The notes under the pieces are model-generated. The model had not been told where the DNA came from, made no database searches, and saw only the letters and a list, made by a program, of their open reading frames with translations. A DNA stretch of 64,000 bases, from assembly GCF_000429945.1 (NCBI RefSeq), contig NZ_AUCV01000001.1, positions 248,001 to 312,000 of the forward strand, written 5' to 3'. Source of the DNA: Desulfogranum japonicum DSM 18378. GTDB lineage: Bacteria; Desulfobacterota; Desulfobulbia; Desulfobulbales; Desulfobulbaceae. Below are positions 54,414 through 62,303 of the stretch, in pieces. Numbering within the stretch: the stretch's first letter is position 1; each line of letters starts with the position of its first letter. A program made the translations under genes and the position numbers.

Positions 54414-55229
54414 ATGGCAAAAGTTATCGTCACTACATCGGGAAAAGGAGGGGTTGGTAAAACAACTACCAGCGCCGCTGTGGCAACAGGTCTGGCCTTG
54501 CGGGGCTATAAAACTGTTGTGATTGATTTTGATGTCGGCCTGCGTAACCTGGATTTGATCATGGGATGTGAGCGCAGGGTTGTATATGATTTCGTGAACG
54601 TCATACGTAAAGAATCCAATTTAAAACAGTCGCTCATTAAAGACAAAAGGGTGAGTGATTTGTATATCCTGCCCGCTTCACAGACACGCGATAAAGATAC
54701 TCTGGATATTGATGGGGTTGGCCGAGTTATTGAAGAGTTGTCTGAAGATTTTGATTACATTGTCTGCGATTCCCCCGCCGGTATTGAACGGGGAGCGTTT
54801 ATGGCCATGTACTTTGCCGATGAGGCCATAGTTGTTACCAACCCTGAAGTCAGTTCAGTTCGTGATTCTGATCGTATTCTGGGGTTGCTTGCCAGTAAAA
54901 CAAAGCGCGCTGAGAACGGTCAGGATCCAGTGAAGGAACACTTGCTGTTAACCAGGTATGATCCTTTACGAGTTGAAAAAGGAGAAATGCTGAGTGTTGA
55001 GGATGTTACTGAGATTTTAGCAATTCCACTGCTTGGAGTCATTCCCGAATCTAAGGACGTACTACAGGCATCCAATGCAGGGTGTCCCATTATTTTGGAA
55101 AATGAAACAGATGCAGGGCAGGCGTATGATGATGCCGTTGGCAGGTTGCTTGGCGAAGATATAAATCATCGTTTTATTGAGGTGGAGAAAAAAGGTTTTT
55201 TTAATAAGTTACGACTGTTCAGGAGCTAA
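54414..55229 (+). CDS. minD: Septum site-determining protein MinD
   Basis: The product is 271 residues. The deviant Walker [12 protein letters not shown] is at 11-21, followed by [20 protein letters not shown]. Switch segments are [20 protein letters not shown] and [20 protein letters not shown]. The C-terminus ends FNKLRLFRS, the amphipathic membrane-targeting helix. The ATPase recruits MinC to the membrane. GAGGAG precedes the ATG; minE follows two bases after the stop. Confidence 0.97.
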   Translation: MAKVIVTTSGKGGVGKTTTSAAVATGLALRGYKTVVIDFDVGLRNLDLIMGCERRVVYDFVNVIRKESNLKQSLIKDKRVSDLYILPASQTRDKDTLDIDGVGRVIEELSEDFDYIVCDSPAGIERGAFMAMYFADEAIVVTNPEVSSVRDSDRILGLLASKTKRAENGQDPVKEHLLLTRYDPLRVEKGEMLSVEDVTEILAIPLLGVIPESKDVLQASNAGCPIILENETDAGQAYDDAVGRLLGEDINHRFIEVEKKGFFNKLRLFRS

Positions 55230-55231
55230 CT

Positions 55232-55498
55232 ATGCGTTTTTTAGACTTCTTTCGCAGTAATAAAAAAACATCTGCAACAGTCGCCAAGGAACGATTGCAG
55301 ATTATTGTGGCCCGCGAACGGTCTACACGTGGTGGCCCTGATTATCTGCCGCTTATGAAAGAAGAGTTGCTCCTGGTAGTGCGAAAGTATGTGATGATTG
55401 ATGAAAGTGCAGTCCAGGTGCAGCTGGAGCGGGACGGTGACTGTGAAGTATTGGAGTTGAATATAACTTTGCCTGAGGAGGAAAAGGAGGGCGTGTAA
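55232..55498 (+). CDS. minE: Cell division topological specificity factor MinE
   Basis: The product is 88 residues, the normal MinE size. [20 protein letters not shown] is the membrane-binding N-terminus and [11 protein letters not shown] the MinD-interacting helix; [17 protein letters not shown] begins the dimerisation domain. It sets MinCD oscillation. Confidence 0.95.
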   Translation: MRFLDFFRSNKKTSATVAKERLQIIVARERSTRGGPDYLPLMKEELLLVVRKYVMIDESAVQVQLERDGDCEVLELNITLPEEEKEGV

Positions 55499-55529
55499 CC
55501 CTTTTTCTCATATTTCAATCTCTTTTTAG

Positions 55530-55568
55530 AACCGGTAGATGGGGTTTACCATCTACCGGTTTTTTTTT
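55530..55568 (+). terminator. Rho-independent terminator of minCDE
   Basis: AACCGGTAGATGG pairs with CCATCTACCGGTT around a short loop, followed by eight T. It lies 32 bases after the minE stop. Confidence 0.93.
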
Positions 55569-55728
55569 GCCGAAGCTCAGGCTGTACTTCCTGGGAAGAT
55601 GTCAATCTGAAATGAGATAGCCTGTTTGCGGAGATCTCACTTGTCGGACATACAGCAGCGAGTGAGTGCTTGTCAATAATAGCTCTTTTCTGCATCCCTT
55701 AAGATAAAACTTATTTATGGACAGAAAC

Positions 55729-55852
55729 TAGCCTGTCTATGTGTGAAATTGCGATTACACAAAGAGGCAAGCTACCAGAAGGAGGCTCCGTGAGTGTCTG
55801 TGATCAGTTCGTTTAACTGAGAAGTCAGGAATCATGTAACTATTTACAAATA
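55729..55852 (+). repeat. Dispersed-element remnants (V2 plus an R-type right end)
   Basis: 55729-55811 aligns with the 3' half of the 35283 element (TAGCCTGTCTATG..., ending GTGTCTGTGATCAGTT). 55817-55852 then resembles the right end of the ~110-bp family (TCAGGAATCATGTAACTATT). The two may be nested insertions. Bases 55569-55728 show nothing else. Confidence 0.5.
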
Positions 55853-55956
55853 GTAATCTGTTTATAATTGCCCTTATTGAGCAACGTGATTCCTGGAAAT
55901 ATTGCTGGTGAAAGACATTTTAAGTTTGAGTAAAAAGTTTAGGAGCTGGTTAAAAT

Positions 55957-56035
55957 TTAGCATCTTCTAACTTTAATGTTGACATGGAAGCCACGGCAAG
56001 ATAGAACACGGGTATATTTTATTAGGCATGACTAA
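55957..56035 (+). promoter_or_regulatory. feo promoter flanked by two DtxR/IdeR-like boxes
   Basis: TTGACA at 55979-55984, 17 bases, TAGAAC at 56002-56007 form a good promoter. TTAGCATCTTCTAA (55957-55970) lies just upstream of it. TTAGGCATGACTAA (56022-56035) lies just downstream, over the expected transcription start. Both are TTAG-N6-CTAA palindromes like those at 51273 and 51348. Repression by an iron-loaded DtxR/IdeR-type regulator is inferred; the regulator gene is not in the window. Confidence 0.62.
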
Positions 56036-56074
56036 TATTGCAAAGCTTGATTAACAATGCAAGGTGGTGTGAAT

Positions 56075-56359
56075 ATGTCGAAGGTTTATTGTGCTCGTGG
56101 CTTTGAGCGAGAATATGGTTTATCCCCGTGTGCTTTACCATTATCGATGGCCTGTGAAGGTGAGGTGGTTCGAGTGGTCGGCATACGTGGGGGGTGCGGT
56201 ATGCAGGAGCGTCTGTTGAGCATGGGCATTGCTCTGGATGATGAGATAAATGTGTTGCAGAGACAGGGGAAGGGAGCTGTTCTTATAGGCAGGAATGGTA
56301 CCAAGTACGCCCTTGGTGGTGGCATGGCTCAAAAGATTCAGGTGATAAGGTGTAAGTAA
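56075..56359 (+). CDS. feoA: FeoA-domain protein (first)
   Basis: About 94 residues from the ATG at 56075 (AAGGTGG ahead); the frame opens at 56057. An SH3-like FeoA domain covers ~25-92 (GEVVRVVGIRGGCGMQERLL, SMGIALDDEINVLQRQ, RNGTKYALGGGMAQKIQV). The N-terminal 25 residues, with two cysteines, are extra. FeoA proteins support FeoB-mediated Fe(II) uptake. Stop and next start overlap. Confidence 0.9.
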   Translation: MSKVYCARGFEREYGLSPCALPLSMACEGEVVRVVGIRGGCGMQERLLSMGIALDDEINVLQRQGKGAVLIGRNGTKYALGGGMAQKIQVIRCK

Positions 56360-56595
56360 TGAAAACGACATTAGCTGAAATGGCTGTTGGCAGAGAAGGA
56401 AAAGTTATAGGGTTTGCTTCAGGTTCCAGCGCGTACAGGCAAAAATTGCTTGCCATGGGAATGGTTAAAGGAACTGAATTTGCCGTAACCAGGGTGGCTC
56501 CAATGGGAGACCCGGTGGAAATTACAGTCAGAGGTTACAGGTTAAGTTTAAGAAAAGATGAAGCATGTGCTCTGCAGATTGAGGAATTGAAATAA
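56359..56595 (+). CDS. feoA: FeoA-domain protein (second)
   Basis: The product is 78 residues, a minimal FeoA: TTLAEMAVGREGKVIGFASG, YRQKLLAMGMVKGTEFAVTR, DPVEITVRGYRLSLRKDEA. It overlaps both neighbours by one base, so two FeoA types and FeoB are made from one coupled message. Confidence 0.93.
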   Translation: MKTTLAEMAVGREGKVIGFASGSSAYRQKLLAMGMVKGTEFAVTRVAPMGDPVEITVRGYRLSLRKDEACALQIEELK

Positions 56596-58934
56596 TGAAC
56601 ACAATACAGATTGGAATAGTTGGAAACCCTAATTGTGGTAAAACTACTCTGTTTAATAATCTGACTGGTGCAAGGCAAAAGGTTGGCAATTGGCCCGGTG
56701 TTACCGTTGATCGTAAGGAAGGAAGATATGAGTACAAGTCTGTCCCCGTGACGGTAGTTGATACACCAGGTATTTATTCGCTGGCTGCGACTTCATTGGA
56801 CGAGGAAATAGCCAGAGGATATGTGCTTTCAGGTGATGTACAGGTCGTTGTGAACATAGTTGACGCGTCAAATATTGAGCGCAATTTATATCTTACATGT
56901 CAATTGCTTGAAATGCGTGTTCCCATGATTGTTGTATTGAACATGATGGATATTGCTCAAGACAAGCAGATGCAGATCAATGTGACAAAACTTGAGGAGG
57001 AGCTTGGGTGTCCGGTTGTGACCATGGTAGCTTCCCGCGGGGTTGGTCTGGATACACTAAAAACAAAAATTATTGAAGTTGCAGAAGATCGCATTGTCCC
57101 AACAGCACAGATAGAATTTCCACAGGTTGTGAAAGATATGACTGTGGGGTTGGAAAATGATTTGGTTGAACTTGCAGCTGTACACAGGCTAGAAAAATCA
57201 TGGTTGGCACTCAAGTTACTGGAAGGTGATCAACAGATATGCCAGATGATTGGCAGCAAGCAGTTGCAGATAGTTGATAGGTATCGGGAAACAATTGAGT
57301 CCATCGAAAAGGAAGAAGCTGATATCGTTATTGCCTCTGCTCGGTATGATTATATATCATATTTAACACGCGAATGCCTTACTAGAAAAGGAGAGATGAG
57401 TGAAACTGTTTCAGACACGGTTGATAGATTTGTTTTGAATCGCTTTGTTGGGATTCCCCTGTTTTTGGTCGTGATGTATGCAGTGTTCATGATGACCATT
57501 AATGTAGGTGGCGCATTTATTGACTTTTTTGATCTGTTTGCCGGAGCAATCTTTGTAGATGGCATAAGTTACCTTTTGCAGAATGTATCTGCACCTGACT
57601 GGATAGTTACCGTCCTTGCCAACGGGATAGGCGGTGGGGTGCAGACCATGGCCACTTTTATTCCGCCCATTGGTTTCATGTTTCTCTGTCTGTCGTTTTT
57701 GGAAGACTCCGGATATATGGCAAGGGCGGCATTTGTTATGGACCGCTTTATGCGCATAATAGGTCTGCCTGGTAAGGCTTTTGTACCAATGCTCGTGGGG
57801 TTTGGTTGTAACGTGCCAGCAATAATGGCAACACGTACATTGGAAAATGAGCGTGATAGAAAGCTTACAATAATGATGAATCCCTTTATGTCATGTGGGG
57901 CACGCTTGCCTGTATATGCATTGTTCGCTGCTGCATTTTTTCCAGTAGGCGGGCAAAATTTGGTTTTTTTGCTTTATCTCATCGGGATTGGTTTTGCTGT
58001 TTTAACCGGGTTAGTGTTGAAAAATACTCTACTTAAAGGAGAGGTCACCCCATTTGTAATGGAACTGCCGCCTTATCATCTACCTGGTGTGCGCACCGTA
58101 ATTTTACGTGCTTACGAACGGTTGACAAGCTTTCTTTTTAAAGCAGGTAAAGTTTTGGTTCCAGTCATTGTTGTTTTGAGTTTTTTGAATAGCATGGGGA
58201 TTGACGGTAGTTTTGGAAACGAAGAAAAGGAAACGTCCGTGCTGGCTGCAGTAAGCAAAGCCATAACTCCAGTTTTCGCTCCAATGGGTATTACAGAAGA
58301 GAACTGGCCTGCAACCGTTGGTATCTTTACAGGAATTTTTGCTAAAGAGGCAGTGGTTGGAACTCTGGATTCTCTCTATGCAGGGATTGGAGAAGATGAA
58401 GGTAAGGAAGACAGTTCTTTTCAACTGGGGCGGGCAATAGCAGATGCCTTAGCAACTATCCCTGAAAATCTGTCCGGTTTGGCAGGAACTTTCCTTGATC
58501 CCCTGGGGATCTCTGTTGGTGATGTAAGTAATAGAGATACTGCAGCAGAAGAACAGGAAGTTGGCGTTGGTACTTTTGGCAGTATGGTGGCTCTCTTTGA
58601 GACAAAAATAGCAGCTTTTGCCTACCTGTTGTTTATTTTACTGTATTTCCCATGCAGCGCTGCCATCGCGGCTGTATATCGTGAAACCAATTTAGCCTGG
58701 ACAGCTTTTGCAGGCTTCTGGACGACTTTTCTTGCCTACCTGGCTTCTACGTTATTTTATCAGGTCGCAATGTTTAGCAAGGCACCAGCAGTATCTACCA
58801 TGTTTATCATTGGAGACATCTTAGCTTTTATAATAGTATTCATGCTCTTGAAATATTTGGGCGGAAATCACTTTGGGCACCATTCTCAATCAACCCGGCC
58901 AAGCTACGGTACCACAGAAGGATATACGATATAG
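56595..58934 (+). CDS. feoB: Ferrous iron transporter FeoB
   Basis: The product is 779 residues. The N-terminal GTPase domain has G1 GNPNCGKTTLFN (10-21), G3 VDTPGIYSL and G4 LNMMD. The helical guanine-dissociation-inhibitor-like region spans ~170-280. The membrane part holds paired gate motifs, including FGCNVPAIMATRTLENERDR and MSCGARLPVYALF, and PCSAAIAAVYRE near the C-terminus. It moves Fe(II) across the inner membrane, suited to anoxic, iron(II)-rich conditions. The C-terminal tail carries His and Ser residues. Confidence 0.97.
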   Translation: MNTIQIGIVGNPNCGKTTLFNNLTGARQKVGNWPGVTVDRKEGRYEYKSVPVTVVDTPGIYSLAATSLDEEIARGYVLSGDVQVVVNIVDASNIERNLYLTCQLLEMRVPMIVVLNMMDIAQDKQMQINVTKLEEELGCPVVTMVASRGVGLDTLKTKIIEVAEDRIVPTAQIEFPQVVKDMTVGLENDLVELAAVHRLEKSWLALKLLEGDQQICQMIGSKQLQIVDRYRETIESIEKEEADIVIASARYDYISYLTRECLTRKGEMSETVSDTVDRFVLNRFVGIPLFLVVMYAVFMMTINVGGAFIDFFDLFAGAIFVDGISYLLQNVSAPDWIVTVLANGIGGGVQTMATFIPPIGFMFLCLSFLEDSGYMARAAFVMDRFMRIIGLPGKAFVPMLVGFGCNVPAIMATRTLENERDRKLTIMMNPFMSCGARLPVYALFAAAFFPVGGQNLVFLLYLIGIGFAVLTGLVLKNTLLKGEVTPFVMELPPYHLPGVRTVILRAYERLTSFLFKAGKVLVPVIVVLSFLNSMGIDGSFGNEEKETSVLAAVSKAITPVFAPMGITEENWPATVGIFTGIFAKEAVVGTLDSLYAGIGEDEGKEDSSFQLGRAIADALATIPENLSGLAGTFLDPLGISVGDVSNRDTAAEEQEVGVGTFGSMVALFETKIAAFAYLLFILLYFPCSAAIAAVYRETNLAWTAFAGFWTTFLAYLASTLFYQVAMFSKAPAVSTMFIIGDILAFIIVFMLLKYLGGNHFGHHSQSTRPSYGTTEGYTI

Positions 58935-58949
58935 GGAAGTGGAGGACTT

Positions 58950-59174
58950 ATGAATCTCATAGAGGTACGTGATTATGTTCAAGGGCGAAAATTGGTCCCT
59001 TTGTATGATATAGCTTGCCATTTTAGAGTTAATGTCGAGGCTGTCCGACCCTTGCTGGGAGTTTGGGTGGAGAAGAAAAAAATAGTTAAACACAAGGGGA
59101 ACATTGGTTGTGCCAAGGGGTGTTGTGCTTGTGATCCTGCAACTGTGGAGACGTATGAGTGGGTAGGAGGTTGA
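58950..59174 (+). CDS. feoC: FeoC-like winged-helix protein with Cys cluster
   Basis: The product is 74 residues. A winged-helix fold is suggested by LIEVRDYVQGRKLVPLYDIA and RVNVEAVRPLLGVWVEKKKI. Cys54, Cys58, Cys59 and Cys61 (GCAKGCCACD) form the FeoC-type iron-sulfur site. GTGGAGGA lies ahead of the ATG, 16 bases after feoB. FeoC proteins regulate FeoB stability or expression. Confidence 0.87.
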   Translation: MNLIEVRDYVQGRKLVPLYDIACHFRVNVEAVRPLLGVWVEKKKIVKHKGNIGCAKGCCACDPATVETYEWVGG

Positions 59175-59311
59175 TAAATACCTTGGGATAATCATTGTGA
59201 TAACGTAGCGCCTTCATCTATCCTGTTGCTTTAATGCCTCGGAAGACATAGTGTTTATTGCTTTAGAGTATGATTCAGGGTGAGCAGAGATAAACAAAAC
59301 GTGTTGGTGCT

Positions 59312-60496
59312 ATGATTTATAGAAGATTTGGCAAAACCGATCTCCCCATGCCGGTTCTTTCCGCCGGGGCCATGCGTTCCATGCAGTCCTGGAGTGATCT
59401 GGAATTAGGAAAAGTAGAGAAAGGCGAGCAGAGACGGCTCAAGGACATCATTGGAACCGCTCTGGACAAAGGTATTAACCATATCGAAACTGCCAGAGCG
59501 TATGGTAGTTCTGAACGACAACTGGGGCAGGTGCTCCCGTGTTTTTCCAGGGGGCAGTATATTCTGCAAACCAAAGTCGCCCCGGAAGCTGATCCTGAAA
59601 GATTCAGAGAAAATGTGTTGGATTCTCTGTTGCGATTAGGCGTAGAACGGGTTGACCTTTTAGCCCTGCATGGCGTAAATAATTATCGGAAATTATGGTA
59701 TTCCTGTAGGCCTGGAGGATGTCTTTTTCAGGCGAGAAAGCTGCAGCTGGAAGGTAAGGTCGGGTATGTCGGCTTTTCAGGTCATGGGCCTGTTGACGTT
59801 TTGCTACAGGCTGTATCCCATGCAGAGGATGGTGGTTTTGATTATATCAATCTTCACTGGTATACTATTTTTCAGCATAATAATCCCGTGTTAGCTGCGG
59901 CAACGGAAAGGGATCTTGGGATATTTATCATCAGTCCTTCGGATAAAGGGGGGCGTTTGTATTCGCCTCCCCCTATCATTGAACAATTTTGTTATCCTCT
60001 CAGTCCGATGCAGTTCAATGACATGTATTGTCTCCAGCGTGAGGGAGTACACACCATCAGCGTAGGGGCAGCTGCTGCAACAGATTATGATGCTCATCTG
60101 GACGCTCTAGAATATATTCATGATTATGAACGTATACGCTCCATCTATTCCAAATGGAGCGAACGCATGGAAAATAAATGCGGAGTCCCAAGGCCCGATA
60201 GCCATTGGGACAGATTCCCTCCATTTGAAGAAATTCCTGGGTTCATGAATATTTCCTTTATTCTTTGGCTGTATAATCTGGCTATTGGATGGGATCTTAT
60301 GGAGTATGCCCGGGCAAGGTATGCCATGCTAGGCAATGGAATGGAATGGGTGCAGGGCAATAACGCTGCCAACGTCTCCCAACATTCGCTGAAAAAAGTA
60401 GCTCAACGGTCTGGGATGGAAGAAGGTGATCTGATGGAGAAACTATTTCTCGCTCACGGTCTTTTAGGTCAGGGGAAAGGGTGCCCAGGTTCTTGA
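59312..60496 (+). CDS. Aldo/keto reductase
   Basis: The product is 394 residues. The TIM-barrel AKR domain starts YRRFGKTDLPMPVLSAGAM. Catalytic positions are visible: INHIETARAYGSSERQLG (Glu in place of the usual Asp, Tyr kept), QTKV (Lys) and LLALHGVNN (His). This Glu variant recurs in a bacterial subgroup that often has a C-terminal ferredoxin domain; here the C-terminus (GFMNISFILWLYNLAIGWDL) has no C-x2-C-x2-C. The substrate is unknown. It follows feoC by 137 bases and may be independent. Confidence 0.88.
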   Translation: MIYRRFGKTDLPMPVLSAGAMRSMQSWSDLELGKVEKGEQRRLKDIIGTALDKGINHIETARAYGSSERQLGQVLPCFSRGQYILQTKVAPEADPERFRENVLDSLLRLGVERVDLLALHGVNNYRKLWYSCRPGGCLFQARKLQLEGKVGYVGFSGHGPVDVLLQAVSHAEDGGFDYINLHWYTIFQHNNPVLAAATERDLGIFIISPSDKGGRLYSPPPIIEQFCYPLSPMQFNDMYCLQREGVHTISVGAAAATDYDAHLDALEYIHDYERIRSIYSKWSERMENKCGVPRPDSHWDRFPPFEEIPGFMNISFILWLYNLAIGWDLMEYARARYAMLGNGMEWVQGNNAANVSQHSLKKVAQRSGMEEGDLMEKLFLAHGLLGQGKGCPGS

Positions 60497-60579
60497 GCTC
60501 GGACGGACGCGCCGCAGGTTTTCGCGTGCGAAAAACCATTTACTGGAATTCTCTCCCCACGTTTATCGGTGGTGGAACT

Positions 60580-62295
60580 TCAGGTGTCCTCTTCAAGAAG
60601 GTTTTCCTGGGTTAACAATTCATTTACTTTTTGAAGAACGTCTTTGTAGTTTTCTGCTGTGATACGGAGTTTCAGAGAATAGCAGGGGTGTTTTGCCCGC
60701 TTGTCTCTGGTCAGGTTGAAGTCTGTCTTTTTGGCTTTGTCGCCAAAATATTCCTTGCGGAGATGTTCTACCTTTGTCGGCAATGAGACCATTTTCTCCT
60801 TCGCTGGAGAGGTGCCATGCCTGAAGAGGCGCATGAATGTTTGAACGGGTTGAGGGGATTCAAGGGCTTTCTGAAGACTCTCCTGGGTTTTTGCGTTTTT
60901 GATAACCTGGCTGAGAGATGGCCCACTGTGCTCCAGCAAGCTGATAATTTTTTTAATCTGGGGGCGTGTTGGTGTTAGGGGTTTAATGATTTCAGTGTAA
61001 AGTAAATCTCTGTCCTCTGTATTTTTAATAGGAGCCAGAATTTCTGCTGCTACGGAAAACTGCAGTTTTTCGTTGATGATATCATTTATCATCTCCGAAG
61101 ATTCGCCTCTCTCACGTATCTGATTTATTTTTCTATACTTGTGAATGGTCGAATGAGAGACCTTTTGGCCAGGTGTACCTATCCCCAGAGTCTGCCCGAA
61201 TTGTTCGGCAAGTAAAGTGTTATTGAGACCCATCGTTCGGCTGGCTGCATCCAGGAAATTACCTATTTCAACGGGGTTCAGGTTGCGACGTCTGGTATTC
61301 TCAGCTAGTGAAATGTTAAAAAAATCCTCTGTGTTGAAATCTGATTCCTGATATATTTTTGCTTCAACCCACTCCTGGTGTAACCTGGAAATTGCCTGAA
61401 ATCTCCGAAATCCACAGAGTATTTTGTAACGACCATCCTCCTTCTGCAGAAGAACCAGAGGGTGTAACAGACCGTTACGTTTAATGGACAGCGCCAGTTC
61501 ATCAATATATGATTCCCTGGCCAGTTCGGTATAACGATTATCGTTGTGAATACGGAAAATATATTGCAGGTCAGAGTCACTGAGCGTATCTATGTCACTG
61601 ATTTTAATCTGACGAACCAGTGACATCTTTTGAGCAAACGGTTTAAACGCTCTGGAAAGTCTTAATGCTGTTGATTTGGCGGTTTGCTGATCTTTTGTAA
61701 GTTCAGGTGACAGTGTAACGAGGAGGGAGTGCACTTCGGGATCGTAAAATCCTTCCAGATAGTTTTTCTGTTTGAAGAGTTGATTAAGACTGGATGCTTC
61801 CCTGCCGCAGAATTCTGACTCCAGCGGTGCTGTATCAGTGCGTATATTCTGGTCCTCCACAGCTAAACGGATTTTGGTAAGCAGGGATGGCGGGAGAGTC
61901 GGACTGTGTCGCCGCTGTGTGTTACCCCTTTCTCCCTGGCCATAGCCAAAAAGTATCTGTGCATCTTGGGTTGCATGCCCTTGTTGCAGGATCAAAACCA
62001 AAGGCAGGAGGCCATTGCCAGAAATCTCATCTTTAAATCTACGTATCTGCAACAAAAACGACTCTGTTAGCTTCCTTCGTGACTTGACTGAGTCCAGGTT
62101 GTTCAGGTCTGCGATGGCTTTCTTATATTTTGCATTAAGAACTGCATAACAGCGAAGGTGCCTGGTAAGTTCCGTTCCCAGGTCTATGAGATGATTTGGA
62201 GCGCCTTGTCGGTCGACATGTCCATGGGGAAGAAGAATGAGAATATTGTTATTTCCCAGAGTGGTGTGGATAGTCGGAACGGCAGATCTGTCCAT
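60580..62295 (-). CDS. ParB-like protein fused to an N-formylglutamate-amidohydrolase-like domain
   Basis: The product is 571 residues. The C-terminal half is ParB-like: box I KILCGFRRFQAISRL (~301-315), box II SLAENTRRRNLNPVEIG (~349-365) and an HTH (~370-410, ASRTMGLNNTLLAEQFGQ). The N-terminal ~200 residues show LILLPHGHVDRQGAPNHLID (~18-38), ADLNNLDSV (~62-70) and LILQQGHATQDAQILFGYGQ (~101-120). These recall the metal-site histidines and D-x-N motif of N-formylglutamate amidohydrolases, with some residues changed. Such a fusion is unusual. It is not next to parA, so classical partitioning is unlikely; a CTP-binding clamp or regulator is possible. It starts eight bases after the YihY stop. 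Confidence 0.7.
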   Translation of the reverse strand: MDRSAVPTIHTTLGNNNILILLPHGHVDRQGAPNHLIDLGTELTRHLRCYAVLNAKYKKAIADLNNLDSVKSRRKLTESFLLQIRRFKDEISGNGLLPLVLILQQGHATQDAQILFGYGQGERGNTQRRHSPTLPPSLLTKIRLAVEDQNIRTDTAPLESEFCGREASSLNQLFKQKNYLEGFYDPEVHSLLVTLSPELTKDQQTAKSTALRLSRAFKPFAQKMSLVRQIKISDIDTLSDSDLQYIFRIHNDNRYTELARESYIDELALSIKRNGLLHPLVLLQKEDGRYKILCGFRRFQAISRLHQEWVEAKIYQESDFNTEDFFNISLAENTRRRNLNPVEIGNFLDAASRTMGLNNTLLAEQFGQTLGIGTPGQKVSHSTIHKYRKINQIRERGESSEMINDIINEKLQFSVAAEILAPIKNTEDRDLLYTEIIKPLTPTRPQIKKIISLLEHSGPSLSQVIKNAKTQESLQKALESPQPVQTFMRLFRHGTSPAKEKMVSLPTKVEHLRKEYFGDKAKKTDFNLTRDKRAKHPCYSLKLRITAENYKDVLQKVNELLTQENLLEEDT

Positions 62296-62303
62296 GTTGA
62301 TCT

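Noticed and set aside
60580-62295. Interpreting the ParB-like gene as a plasmid or chromosome partition locus
   Set aside because: No parA-like gene or parS-like cluster was seen nearby, the protein is nearly twice the normal length and carries an extra N-terminal domain.
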